Shown here piece by piece: positions 1-8,714 of a DNA stretch of 32,131 nt. The position numbers and the translations under genes are program-made. The notes beneath the pieces are model-generated. The model was not told the origin of the DNA and made no database searches. It saw nothing but the letters and a program-made list of their open reading frames with translations. Source of the stretch: Candidatus Methylomirabilota bacterium (GTDB lineage: Bacteria; Methylomirabilota; Methylomirabilia; Methylomirabilales; 2-02-FULL-66-22); assembly GCA_026387775.1 (NCBI GenBank), contig JAPLLC010000011.1:20716-52846 (forward strand). The letters run 5' to 3'. The first letter of the stretch is position 1. Every line of letters starts with the position of its first letter.

Positions 1-1855
1 CCGGCCGGGCCGCATGACGGGCGCCTTGCGAACCGATCTCCACAAGGCTGAGCAGTGCCCGGGCCGAGCCGCCCGCCAGCTCCCACTGCCCTTCCCCCAC
101 CCGATGGACGGCGACGCCCGGGGCCAGCGTGAAGTTCCAGGCGAGGCCGTGTCGTCCGCTCCCTTGAAGCCAATCGTGCAGTTCGATGCACCGAGATCGC
201 TTGTCCAGACGGACCTCCCGCCGGTGGATCACCGGCGAGCTGAGGCGGGCGTAGCCGTCGTGTTCGCCCACAAAGCGGTCCGCCTCTGGCGTACTCTCCC
301 ACGCGAGGCACCGCGGGACGGCATCCGCGTGGAGCCAGAAAAGCCCCCCTTCGCCGAAACGGTTTTGCTCCGCATCATCCACCATCACCGTGTTGTGCGC
401 GGCAGTGGAGCGGAAGCGGTTTCGCCAGGCCGGCTCCGGCGTGTAGAGGTAGCTTCCGGAATCCACGATCAGGTCTTGGCCATCCGCGTGGAGCTCGAAG
501 CTCAGCACGTCATTGTGTTTGTGGTTCCCGATCCCCCGCGTTCCCACCGCACCGCACGTGATCAGGAGGTACAGCCCCTTCTCGCGCATGAGGTAGATGC
601 CCGAGTCTGGGAATGCCCGGCTGCCGACGGACGCGGCGACGACACGCGGCCGGCGGCGATGCGACCCCGCCAGCAGCCAGATCGCCTCCTCCGTCCGCTC
701 CCCGGCGGCAGCAGACCAGTCGTCGCACTGGAAGAATGCCCCACCGGTCGCCAGCAGGTGCCGGTGATCCCGCGGATCCCAGGCCCCATAGTCGGCAAGG
801 ATGTGGAGCCGGCCGTCGTCGGCGTCGCCCACCTGCGGGGCCAGCCCGCTGGGCTTCGTGTACCACAGGATGAAGTCCAGCATGGACCGCAGCCGATCGA
901 GAAACGGCTCCGGCGGCGTCACCCCGTTCCGGCGGCAGAGGATCGTCACGGCGAGGAACATCTCCGTCACCAGCCGATGGTAGGGGATGCTCGACTCGTA
1001 GTCCGCGCCGTCGGGATGGACCTGCCGCTCGATCTCGCGAAACGTCTCCGCCAGGGAAAACTCTCGCCATGCCTGGGCCTCGCGGAAGGCCGGGCAGGCA
1101 AATCCCAGCCCCACCAGACCGACCAGATTCGCCAGGTAGTGGTTGCTGGTGATCCCATCGGCTGCCCGCTCGAGGTTCCTTCGGATGTGGCGCCCGTGGG
1201 CGAGCAGCGACCCGGCGAGCCGGCGGCGGAAGGCGGGCGTCACCTGCGCCGCCTTCTGGAAGAAGGCGTATCCCCACAGCCAGTTGAAGGCCCGGATGGC
1301 GATGTCCATGCTGCAGATCCAGTTGACGCCGAATTCCGGAGGGTTGTCGTCCATCCAGTGCGTCAGCTCGGAGACGAACTCCGCGGCGTAGCGCTCCTCG
1401 CCCGTGAACCAGTACGCCTTCCCCAGCGTGGGGAGGTGCTGGAACCGGGACAGCTCCCAGGGGACCTTCACGTCGGCTCCGAGGGTGTCGCCGTAGGGCA
1501 AGCGCGCGAAGAAAGCCCGCGGGTCCCAGCGGAATCCGCTCTTGAAGTCCCGGTGCCAATCGATCTTCGGGCCGAGCGGCGTCGGGCCCGAACCGAGGAG
1601 ATCAAAGGAATGGGCGCAGATGACATCGGCCGACCGGATCATGGCCGCAACCGCATCCGGATGTCCGGTTCGGACCCCCTCCACGGCGCGATCGCGGTCG
1701 CCCGCCGTGAGGAAGAACCCCGGCGCGTGAATCAACCCGACGCCGTCCGGCATCGCCCCGCCCCGCGCCTCCGATCGCAGGGCGCCCCGGAGGGCGCGAT
1801 CGCCGATCTCCGTGCCCCAGATGCGCGCCCGGGCCTCCGTCGCCACCTTGCCCAT
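1..1855 (-). CDS. Heparinase II/III family protein (C-terminus outside window)
   Basis: The reading frame is open from the ATG at 1855 to the window edge, at least 618 residues, and the end is not seen. It resembles heparinase II/III-type polysaccharide lyases: an alpha-helical toroid region (NHYLANLVGL, GVNWICSMDIAIRAFNW) followed by a beta-rich part with GIGNHKHNDVLSFEL and a later AAHNTVMVDD motif. His and Tyr residues of this type serve catalysis in the family. Such proteins are common at the end of exopolysaccharide operons, where they probably trim or degrade the polymer. It follows asnB directly. The start is uncertain. Upstream codons still look like family N-terminus (GTG at 1948, MRHSLRYML) but an in-frame TAG at 1921-1919 interrupts them, so the ATG at 1855 is the first usable start, with only a weak ribosome site. 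The family call is firm; the substrate is unknown. Confidence 0.82.
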   Translation of the reverse strand, partial: MGKVATEARARIWGTEIGDRALRGALRSEARGGAMPDGVGLIHAPGFFLTAGDRDRAVEGVRTGHPDAVAAMIRSADVICAHSFDLLGSGPTPLGPKIDWHRDFKSGFRWDPRAFFARLPYGDTLGADVKVPWELSRFQHLPTLGKAYWFTGEERYAAEFVSELTHWMDDNPPEFGVNWICSMDIAIRAFNWLWGYAFFQKAAQVTPAFRRRLAGSLLAHGRHIRRNLERAADGITSNHYLANLVGLVGLGFACPAFREAQAWREFSLAETFREIERQVHPDGADYESSIPYHRLVTEMFLAVTILCRRNGVTPPEPFLDRLRSMLDFILWYTKPSGLAPQVGDADDGRLHILADYGAWDPRDHRHLLATGGAFFQCDDWSAAAGERTEEAIWLLAGSHRRRPRVVAASVGSRAFPDSGIYLMREKGLYLLITCGAVGTRGIGNHKHNDVLSFELHADGQDLIVDSGSYLYTPEPAWRNRFRSTAAHNTVMVDDAEQNRFGEGGLFWLHADAVPRCLAWESTPEADRFVGEHDGYARLSSPVIHRREVRLDKRSRCIELHDWLQGSGRHGLAWNFTLAPGVAVHRVGEGQWELAGGSARALLSLVEIGSQGARHAARP

Positions 1856-1918
1856 GGCGGCTCGCGCCCGCCGGTTGACGGCGGCCGCCAGCCCAGGGAG
1901 GGAAAGACGCCGGCCCCG

Positions 1919-1948
1919 CTAGAGCATGTAGCGGAGGCTATGTCGCAC
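1919..1948 (-). other. Possible original start of the heparinase-like gene, cut by an in-frame TAG
   Basis: In the frame of the downstream heparinase-like gene, a GTG at 1948-1946 overlaps the end of asnB and has a G-rich (GGGGGGAG) ribosome-site-like stretch upstream. It is followed by eight sense codons and then TAG at 1921-1919. After the TAG the frame continues RGRRLSLPGLAAAVNRR, an arginine-rich helix like those that begin many heparinase II/III proteins. TAG is one base from TGG, CAG or GAG. A real nonsense mutation, an assembly error, or an ordinary start at 1855 are all possible. Confidence 0.4.
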
Positions 1949-3902
1949 GCACCTGGCTCCCCCCGCCGCCCTTCGGGCCGGCCGGAAGCATCGCCGGGCC
2001 GACCGCCCGCCCCTCGATCCACTGCCGATGCCACAAGGCGAAGTTCAACAGGAACCAGCTCAGCGTGGCGTTGTTGCTCTGGAGCAGGCGATCCACGTAT
2101 CCCACGTCGAAGTAGGGCTGGTCGGCGGCGAACCGGTGGAGCGATTCCCGCACGACAGGTCCCAGCTCGCGCAGGAACCACTCCGCCACCGGAACACCGA
2201 ATCCCTGCTTCCGGCGGTCGATGATCGGGTCGGGGATGACCCCGCGAACGGCGCGCTTCAGCAGATGCTTCAGCTCCCCGCCGCGCATCTTCGTCGCCTG
2301 CGGGATCCCCATGGCGAAGCGCACGAACTCGTGATCCAGGAACGGGACGCGGGCCTCGACGGCGGTGGCCATCGTCATCTTGTCCACCCGCATGAGGAGG
2401 AGCTCCGGCAGGCGGAGCTTGAGGTCCATGTACCCCATCCAGGTCAGATCGTCCGGGACCGGCGCCCGCTCCAGGAACCGCCGGCGATGCTCCATCACCA
2501 CCTCGTGCGAGGAGAGCGTCCCCAGCCGTTGACGAACCCATGGGGTCAGGAGCTCCGCCTTCTGTGTCTCGAAGAAGGCCTCGGCGCCGCTCCAGAAGAG
2601 GGTCTCCCCCTCCGCGCCGCGACGCAGACACTCGTACGGGAGGCCGTGATGCTTCCCGGCGGCGCGCAGCAGGGCGGGTGCCATGCGCCGCAGCGGCCGC
2701 GGAAACATCGCGAAGGGTCGATTCCACCCGGCGACCCTGAGAAACCAGTTCCAGAGAGGGTAGCCGCAGAAGAGCTCGTCGCTTCCCTCCCCCACCTGGC
2801 ACACGGTGACGCCGTGCTGCTTGGCGAGTCTGGCCACGAAGTAGACCGGCACGCACACCGGATCCGCGATGGGCTCGTCCTGGTGATGGATGAGCTGCGG
2901 GAGAAAGTCGATCAGGTCCTCCACCCCGATCGAGACCTCGTGATGGTTGGTGCGGAACCGATCCGCGATCTGTCTCGCGTACGCAAATTCGTTGTAGCGT
3001 TCCTCGCCCGTGAACCCGATCGAGAAGGTCTCTACCGGGCGATCCATCAGCTCGGCCATCAGCGCCACGTTCGTGCTGGAATCGATGCCGCCAGAGAGGA
3101 AGACACCGAACGGCACGTCGCTCACCATCCGGTAGCGGATAGACTCCCGCAGAAGGTCCAGAATCCGCTCCGCCAGTGTCGCCTCGTCCTCGATCGTCGG
3201 GGGGCGGACGTCCGTGAAGACGTCCCACCACTCCTCCTCTCGGACGCTCCCATCCCGCTCCACGGTCAGCGTATGGCCGGCCGGGAGCTTGTGGATCCCC
3301 TCGAAGAGGGTCAGCGGCGCGGGTGTCGTCAAGAAGGAGAGGTAGTGGTGCAGGCCGGGAAGGTGCACGGCCCGCGGGATGCCGGGAAACGCGAGAATCG
3401 CCTTGATCTCCGAGGCGAAGAGGAAACGCCCGCCCTGGCAGGTGTAGTAGAGCGGCTTGATCCCGATCCGATCGCGGACCAGCCAGAGCCGCTCTTCCCG
3501 CGCATCCCAGATCGCCAGGGCGAACATGCCGCGCAGCCGATGGAGCATCTTTGGCCCGTACTCGGCGAAGAGGGCCAGCAGCACCTCGGTGTCCGACTCG
3601 CTGCGAAAGTCGTACCCCTTGGCTTGCAGTTCCTTGCGCAATTCGCGGAAATTGTAGATCTCCCCGTTGAAGACGATCCAGTAGCGGCCGTCCACGGAGG
3701 CCATGGGCTGGTGACCCAGCGAGGAGAGATCCAGGATGCTCAGGCGCCGGTGCCCCAGCCCCAGCCTGCCGTCGGGGGTCAAATAGACCCCGGCATCGTC
3801 CGGCCCCCGATGCGCCATGGTGTCCCGCATTTGAACGATCGTCTCCGCCTGGAGAGGAAGACCCGCATTGCCATAGTTGTAAACGCCGACGATCCCGCAC
3901 AT
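1938..3902 (-). CDS. asnB: Asparagine synthase (glutamine-hydrolysing)
   Basis: A 654-residue AsnB-family amidotransferase. Residues 1-200 form the class II glutaminase domain: after Met removal Cys2 (MCGIVGVYN) is the nucleophile, with RLSILDLS and FNGEIYNFREL nearby. The synthetase domain carries the ATP-pyrophosphatase loop SGGIDSS at 270-276 and a late RRKQGFGVPVAEW motif. The family moves glutamine nitrogen to an aspartyl or other carboxylate through an AMP ester. Within polysaccharide operons such proteins are often thought to amidate a uronic acid or a peptide rather than make free asparagine; that is inference here. It lies 37 bp after a methyltransferase gene and is followed by the heparinase-like gene. 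A C-terminal fragment of another AsnB-like gene lies at 29997-30083. Confidence 0.93.
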   Translation of the reverse strand: MCGIVGVYNYGNAGLPLQAETIVQMRDTMAHRGPDDAGVYLTPDGRLGLGHRRLSILDLSSLGHQPMASVDGRYWIVFNGEIYNFRELRKELQAKGYDFRSESDTEVLLALFAEYGPKMLHRLRGMFALAIWDAREERLWLVRDRIGIKPLYYTCQGGRFLFASEIKAILAFPGIPRAVHLPGLHHYLSFLTTPAPLTLFEGIHKLPAGHTLTVERDGSVREEEWWDVFTDVRPPTIEDEATLAERILDLLRESIRYRMVSDVPFGVFLSGGIDSSTNVALMAELMDRPVETFSIGFTGEERYNEFAYARQIADRFRTNHHEVSIGVEDLIDFLPQLIHHQDEPIADPVCVPVYFVARLAKQHGVTVCQVGEGSDELFCGYPLWNWFLRVAGWNRPFAMFPRPLRRMAPALLRAAGKHHGLPYECLRRGAEGETLFWSGAEAFFETQKAELLTPWVRQRLGTLSSHEVVMEHRRRFLERAPVPDDLTWMGYMDLKLRLPELLLMRVDKMTMATAVEARVPFLDHEFVRFAMGIPQATKMRGGELKHLLKRAVRGVIPDPIIDRRKQGFGVPVAEWFLRELGPVVRESLHRFAADQPYFDVGYVDRLLQSNNATLSWFLLNFALWHRQWIEGRAVGPAMLPAGPKGGGGSQVRAT

Positions 3903-3939
3903 GTGTCGATGCTCCGCCTGAAATCTCTGCGAGGTTCGC

Positions 3940-4755
3940 CTATTTCACGGCCCGGGCGTACAGGAACCACCCGAGCCACCTGGAGAAAAGATCGAGCAGG
4001 GGTCCCCCCCCGGGCACCCGGAGTACCGGGCGGATCGGGAGAGACCGGACCCGCAGCTCGACCCTGCCGAATGCTTTCAGGAGCTGGCGCACCTGCCGCC
4101 GGCTGAACGTCCGGCCGATCGGATTGTCCGCGCCGTCGATGCGCCTGGCGACGTCCGGCGGCCGATGCCCCCTGAACTGTGGATGCAGCACACCATAGAG
4201 TGGGTACAGCAGCCGATAATGCAATGAGTTTCGATGATACAGCATGAGGGCAAATGACCCGCCCGGTGTGAGCACCCGATGGATCTCGGAGATCGCCGAT
4301 TCGATGGATGGGATGTGGTGAAGAACCCCCACCGAGACGACACGCTCGAACATGCCGCCCTGAAACGGAAGCCGCTCGGCGTCGGACTGAACGAAGTCGC
4401 CGTTCAGGCCTGCGAGGGCAAACCGTTTCCGGCTCAGCTCCACCGCGGCCTGCGTGAGATCTATCCCATACGTCCGGGCGTCATGGCAAGCGTACCGGCT
4501 GAGCACATACCCGTTGCCGCAGCCGACATCCAAAACCCGCTTGCCCCGAAAGCGATCGAACGCATAAATCTCCTCTTGCACCCAGGCCGGTTCGGCCACA
4601 AGTCGGAGCCGGTCAAACGCCTCGAAGAACTCCCGCGAGCCGGGAGGCGATGCGATCGCCGCCGCGGCGACGGGATTGCGCTCCCAGAACGCGCGCACGT
4701 CCGCAGTCGTCGGGGTCGGGGTGGTGGTGACGCGCTCATCCTGCTCAGGCTGCAT
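3940..4755 (-). CDS. Class I SAM-dependent methyltransferase
   Basis: A 271-residue Rossmann-fold methyltransferase of the Methyltransf_11 type. Motif I (VLDVGCGNGYVLS) binds S-adenosylmethionine, an acidic residue ends strand beta-2 (YGIDLTQ), and the motif IV region reads SDAERLPFQGGMFERVVSVG, followed by VLHHIPS and a post-motif HRVLTPGGSF. The C-terminal third is hydrophobic and basic and ends without further motifs. It is similar in length and layout to the methyltransferase at 8715-9530, so the two are likely paralogues acting on different sugars. The start overlaps the end of the upstream fusion gene by 11 bp. The natural substrate is probably a sugar nucleotide or lipid-linked saccharide; the sequence does not show which. 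Confidence 0.85.
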   Translation of the reverse strand: MQPEQDERVTTTPTPTTADVRAFWERNPVAAAAIASPPGSREFFEAFDRLRLVAEPAWVQEEIYAFDRFRGKRVLDVGCGNGYVLSRYACHDARTYGIDLTQAAVELSRKRFALAGLNGDFVQSDAERLPFQGGMFERVVSVGVLHHIPSIESAISEIHRVLTPGGSFALMLYHRNSLHYRLLYPLYGVLHPQFRGHRPPDVARRIDGADNPIGRTFSRRQVRQLLKAFGRVELRVRSLPIRPVLRVPGGGPLLDLFSRWLGWFLYARAVK

Positions 4756-7285
4756 GGGAACCCCGTCCGTGTTCCGGGAGCAGGCCGCTCTCGATCAGCT
4801 TCGCCAGGATTCGCTCCACGTGCGCCGTCCACGTGTGCCGGCGCACCACCTCCTCGCGAGCCGCCTCGCCGAGTGTCCGGCGCAGCTCGGGATCCTGGGC
4901 AAGCGTCAGGATGGCCTTCGCCAGGGCGCCGACGTCGCCCGGCGGGACGAGCCACCCCGTCTTCCCGTGGGTAAGGATCGTCCCGATCTGGTCCAGATCG
5001 CTCGCGACGACCCCCTTCCCCATGGCCATGTATTCGAAGAGTTTCGTCGGCGAACCGAAGAAGGGGCTGCCGTCCGGGTTTCCCACGTGGGGGGAGACCA
5101 GCAGGTCGCACGCCGCGAGGTAGCCCGCCGCCTCGTCTTGCGCCACCAGCCCGGTGAAGGTCACCCGGCCGCCGACCCCGTCCGCGGCGACGATCTCGCG
5201 GACCTTGGGCATGGTGTTGCCATCCCCCACGAACAGGACGTGGGCCTGCGGGAAGGCCTCGGTCACGGGCCGAACGGCCCGGGCCAGCACCTCGGCCCCG
5301 TGCCACAGACCGAATGTCCCGATAAAGCCGATGACCAGCCGCCCCTCCACCCCCAGCCGCTTCCGCACGGGGCCGCCGTCGATTCCCGGGTGGTAGCGGG
5401 CGGGATCCACCGCGTTCGGATTGACCAGGAGCCGATCCGGCGGGACCCCGCGCGCCGTCACCTCGTCGCGCAAGGCCTCTGACACGACGACCACGAGATC
5501 GGCGGCCACGAGATTGGCGCGCTCGACGCGATCCCCCAGCTGCTCGAAGAACAGCCGCGTCCCCCAGTGGCGGGCCACCCAGACCTCCGGGCCGTTGTAC
5601 TCGAGGACAAAGGGGCAGCCCAGGCGCCTGGCGGTCCACGCCCCGGCAGAGTTGAAGACGGAGTAGCGCTGATACACGAAATCCGGGGGGCGATCGCGGA
5701 AGAGGCGACAGCAGTGGCGCGCGAAGCTGTCGCTGTATGCCAGGAACGGCAGGTCGGGGAAATTGCGCATCCATCGCAGGCGGGGATGGACGATGGACAC
5801 CTCCGCCCCCAGCCGGCGCGCCGGTGGAAAATCCGCCGTCCCCACGTATGTCACGTCCATCCCGGCGGCTCGCAGACCCAAGAGGACGCCCGTGGTATGC
5901 GCCACGGAGCCGCCCGCCTTACTTTCCTGCCACAGGTTCGCCCGCAAGTAGGCCACGCGGCCGCTGGCGGAGCGAGCGGGAAAGGGCGTCCGCCGGCTTC
6001 GCATGAGCCGGTGAGCTTTCCACCGACCGGTGCCATAGACCACCGGAAAGCCGACCAGGTCCACGAGACATCGTGCCAGCGCCTGCAGACCCCCCAGCAG
6101 ACCGACGCCCACCTCATGCCCCTGGCTATCGCACAGGGCCTTGCGGCTCGCCCGGAGCAGGAACAGATAGCTCAGGATGAAGTCACGATAGAGCGGCGCC
6201 TCGATATCGGTCAAAAACGCCACGGCGAGATCAAATCGACGCAGCAGCAGGCGCAGCGCGAGGCTGGGCTGCTGGCGCAACTGCCGGAACGAGACCAGCA
6301 GGGTCGGCGGCGCTCCAAAACGCCGCTCGATGTGGGCCGCCGCTTGCGCCACGAGGCCGGAATCGGCCAGACACAAGATGTTCCCGCCGGACGGACCCGG
6401 TCGGCAGACCAGATACCACCCGGCCGCGGCGAAGCGCGGCAGGAAATCGCCGATCCAGGCATTCAATGCGATGAAGGCACGGCGATTGCGCAGATAGAAG
6501 TGGGAAATCTTTCCGCAGACGGGGCTGCTGTTGCCCGCCCGCGCGATCGTGAGTCCCGCCGCGGTCACGATCCGCTTGACCCGCGACCACCGAAAGCGCT
6601 GGACGTGGGGCGACGCGGTGTTCTGCGTGCTGGTCAGGTATTCCCAGGGAGGTGGCGATGGCGGTGGCGCGGGCTGCCAGCCGATCAGTCGCTTGATCGG
6701 GGCCTTCAGCCGCTGTGTGAATCGCCCCCAGCGCTCATGCCAGCGGAGGATGCGGCCCCCGAGCCCCGCATCATCCCACAGGTACTGTTCCCATTCGAAC
6801 CACCCGTACCCATTCGGCGTCGTCAGGACCACGATCCCCTTGGGAGTGAGCAGCGTTCGCAGTGCACGGAGGAAGGCCGGCGGGTCCGTTACATGTTCCA
6901 AGACCTCGGAGGCGATGACGACGTCGTAACGCTCATCCGCCGCCGCCAGGCTGCCGACCTCACCCTGAAGGAACGCGGCATTCTTGTACGGATTCACCCG
7001 GCGCGCCGCCTCGATCGAGTCCCGGTCGATGTCGACCCCGGTGATCTTGTAGCCGATGCTGGCGAGGGGAAGCGTGATCATGATGCCGGTCCCGCACCCC
7101 ACATCGAGAACGGACAGGTCGCCGGAGGCTTTTCCTTCCCCGACCCGCAACGCCTCGATGGCGTCCACGATGAAATTGAGTCGCTTGCGATGGGCGTAGA
7201 CGTTCTCCTGCGCCGCCGCCCACCAATCCCTCGGTGGCATCTGTTGGGACGACTGCGGGGCGTTGCTGCGCATTGTTCCGGTCAT
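4745..7285 (-). CDS. Methyltransferase-glycosyltransferase (GT4) fusion protein
   Basis: An 846-residue protein with two recognisable catalytic modules. Residues about 30-295 form a class I methyltransferase: VLDVGCGTGIMIT (59-71), the acidic ITGVDID, VLEHVTDPP and TTPNGYGWFEWEQ. Residues about 300-435 are a linker I do not recognise (FDLAVAFLTDIEAPLYRDF). Residues about 442-840 form a GT-B glycosyltransferase of family 4 with LVIGFIGTFGLWHGAE, VLFVGDG and the donor-binding SPTKLFEYMAMGKGV stretch. One chain may add a sugar and methylate it. It starts 3 bp after the flippase stop, and its end overlaps the next methyltransferase by 11 bp. No frameshift is evident, and the linker has normal codon use, so it looks like a genuine fusion. 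An internal Met at residue 428 could start a separate GT, but I see no reason to prefer it. Confidence 0.85.
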   Translation of the reverse strand: MTGTMRSNAPQSSQQMPPRDWWAAAQENVYAHRKRLNFIVDAIEALRVGEGKASGDLSVLDVGCGTGIMITLPLASIGYKITGVDIDRDSIEAARRVNPYKNAAFLQGEVGSLAAADERYDVVIASEVLEHVTDPPAFLRALRTLLTPKGIVVLTTPNGYGWFEWEQYLWDDAGLGGRILRWHERWGRFTQRLKAPIKRLIGWQPAPPPSPPPWEYLTSTQNTASPHVQRFRWSRVKRIVTAAGLTIARAGNSSPVCGKISHFYLRNRRAFIALNAWIGDFLPRFAAAGWYLVCRPGPSGGNILCLADSGLVAQAAAHIERRFGAPPTLLVSFRQLRQQPSLALRLLLRRFDLAVAFLTDIEAPLYRDFILSYLFLLRASRKALCDSQGHEVGVGLLGGLQALARCLVDLVGFPVVYGTGRWKAHRLMRSRRTPFPARSASGRVAYLRANLWQESKAGGSVAHTTGVLLGLRAAGMDVTYVGTADFPPARRLGAEVSIVHPRLRWMRNFPDLPFLAYSDSFARHCCRLFRDRPPDFVYQRYSVFNSAGAWTARRLGCPFVLEYNGPEVWVARHWGTRLFFEQLGDRVERANLVAADLVVVVSEALRDEVTARGVPPDRLLVNPNAVDPARYHPGIDGGPVRKRLGVEGRLVIGFIGTFGLWHGAEVLARAVRPVTEAFPQAHVLFVGDGNTMPKVREIVAADGVGGRVTFTGLVAQDEAAGYLAACDLLVSPHVGNPDGSPFFGSPTKLFEYMAMGKGVVASDLDQIGTILTHGKTGWLVPPGDVGALAKAILTLAQDPELRRTLGEAAREEVVRRHTWTAHVERILAKLIESGLLPEHGRGSHAA

Positions 7286-7288
7286 GCC

Positions 7289-8617
7289 CTAGGACACCTG
7301 GCGCGCGGCTAGAAGGCTCCGCGCCGAATCATACAACCGACGGACGTCCGGGCCGTTCAGGACGAAGGCGAGACGCCAGGGAGCACCGCTGTCCGCCAGG
7401 AAACGCCTGAAGACCAGAACGGACATCACCGCATAGGTCACGGTGGAAGCCGCGGCCGCCCCCGTCGCCCCCCAGCGGGGAATCAGAATCAGATTCAGCC
7501 CGATGTTGAGCAAGAGGCCGACGCACCAATAAACCACCAGGACTGCCGGATAGCCGCGCCCGGCAAGATCGTTGGCCACGATGGCCTCCAGGCTGAGGGC
7601 GAAGACACCGGGAAGGAGCCACAGGAGGGGGCGCACGGAGTCCGTGAAATCCGATCCATACAGCAAGAGGATCATGGGTCTTGCCAGCAGCGCCGCTGCG
7701 AGACAGACGGCGCCCATCAGGATCACCGCAAACCGACAGGCCATGAGGGTAAGACCCCCTTCGCCTGCCTGATCCCTGGCGATCCGTGGGAAAAGGATGG
7801 TTCCGATGGCGATGGGCAACATATACAAGAGATCGGCGAACCCGACGGCTACAGAGTAGATGCCGGCCTCGGTCACCCCGTTGAAATAGTTCACCATCAG
7901 GAGGTCGATCCGGATCACCAGGAAGGCGCAGAGGCATGCCAGATAAAACTTCATGCCATACCGGAGCATGTCGCGAGCCAGGTCGCGGTCAATGCCTGAC
8001 GACAGGGGTGCCTCGCGCAGCACGATCCAGATTGTCACCAGACTGCCGCCCACACTGATGGCGAGTCCGGCCATCAGAAGCTCCCACACTCCGAGATGGA
8101 GAACGTACAGCACCAGGATGGTCGCCAACAGCCCGACCCCCTTGCCCGCCAGGTCCACGACGTTGAAAGCGAAGATTCGCTGCATGCCCAGGAGAAGATT
8201 CTGGAAATAGAGCGAGAGGAGACTGAAGGGGATCACCACCACGGGAATGAGCATATAGCCTTCAGGGATCTCGCCGAGACTGCCGGGAAACAGCCAGGCG
8301 GCGGCCAGAACGAGTCCGGACAGCAGAACGCCCATCCAGAGGCCGGCCCACAGGGAGAGCGTGGCGATCCGTCGCAGTGCCGATGGCTGGCGGGCCGCAA
8401 AATAGGTCGTCGAGGCATGAAGTCCCAGGTCGCCGAATTGCACGGCCAGGGAGGTGATGAGCCCGATCACCGCCATTGCTCCCTTGCCGGAGGGACCCAA
8501 CACGCGCGCCGCGATTACGCTTGCCAGAATGGTGATGAAGAGTCCCACCACCCGGGCGCCGAACGTCAGCGACACGTCGTAGAGAAACCCTCCCCTCGCT
8601 CGCGCGACCGCGCTCAC
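7289..8617 (-). CDS. Wzx-type polysaccharide flippase (MOP/MATE superfamily)
   Basis: A 442-residue integral membrane protein with about 12-14 hydrophobic segments, typical for oligosaccharide flippases. The N-terminus reads FLYDVSLTFGARVVGLFIT, followed by AARVLGPSGKGAMAVIGL, a signature of this family, which carries undecaprenyl-linked repeat units from the cytoplasmic to the periplasmic face. I chose the GTG at 8617 because AGGAG lies about six bases upstream and the family homology begins there. A longer frame from 8887 would add about 90 residues of unrelated Arg/Ser-rich sequence and overlap the preceding gene. It sits between a methyltransferase and the methyltransferase-GT fusion. No Wzy polymerase or Wzz is in the window, so they would have to be encoded elsewhere. 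Confidence 0.88.
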   Translation of the reverse strand: MSAVARARGGFLYDVSLTFGARVVGLFITILASVIAARVLGPSGKGAMAVIGLITSLAVQFGDLGLHASTTYFAARQPSALRRIATLSLWAGLWMGVLLSGLVLAAAWLFPGSLGEIPEGYMLIPVVVIPFSLLSLYFQNLLLGMQRIFAFNVVDLAGKGVGLLATILVLYVLHLGVWELLMAGLAISVGGSLVTIWIVLREAPLSSGIDRDLARDMLRYGMKFYLACLCAFLVIRIDLLMVNYFNGVTEAGIYSVAVGFADLLYMLPIAIGTILFPRIARDQAGEGGLTLMACRFAVILMGAVCLAAALLARPMILLLYGSDFTDSVRPLLWLLPGVFALSLEAIVANDLAGRGYPAVLVVYWCVGLLLNIGLNLILIPRWGATGAAAASTVTYAVMSVLVFRRFLADSGAPWRLAFVLNGPDVRRLYDSARSLLAARQVS

Positions 8618-8714
8618 CGTCGCTCCTGTTCTCTTTCTCGCTTGCGGGCCCGCCCGCTCCACGGAGGAAGGTCCCGGATCCCCATTCCGGCAGGTGAGCC
8701 TGGTCCGCTCCGAC

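Noticed and set aside
510-1559. Minus-strand frame of 349 codons within the heparinase-like gene
   Set aside because: It is out of frame with the heparinase motifs (NHYLANLVGL, HKHNDVLSFEL) and has no recognisable sequence of its own.
14-4106. Long plus-strand open frames opposite the heparinase-like and asnB genes, and similar ones at 5567-7312 and 9680-12352
   Set aside because: They are antisense shadows created by high GC and strong third-position bias; their peptides are Arg/Gly/Pro-rich without family motifs, while the opposite strand codes for clear enzymes.
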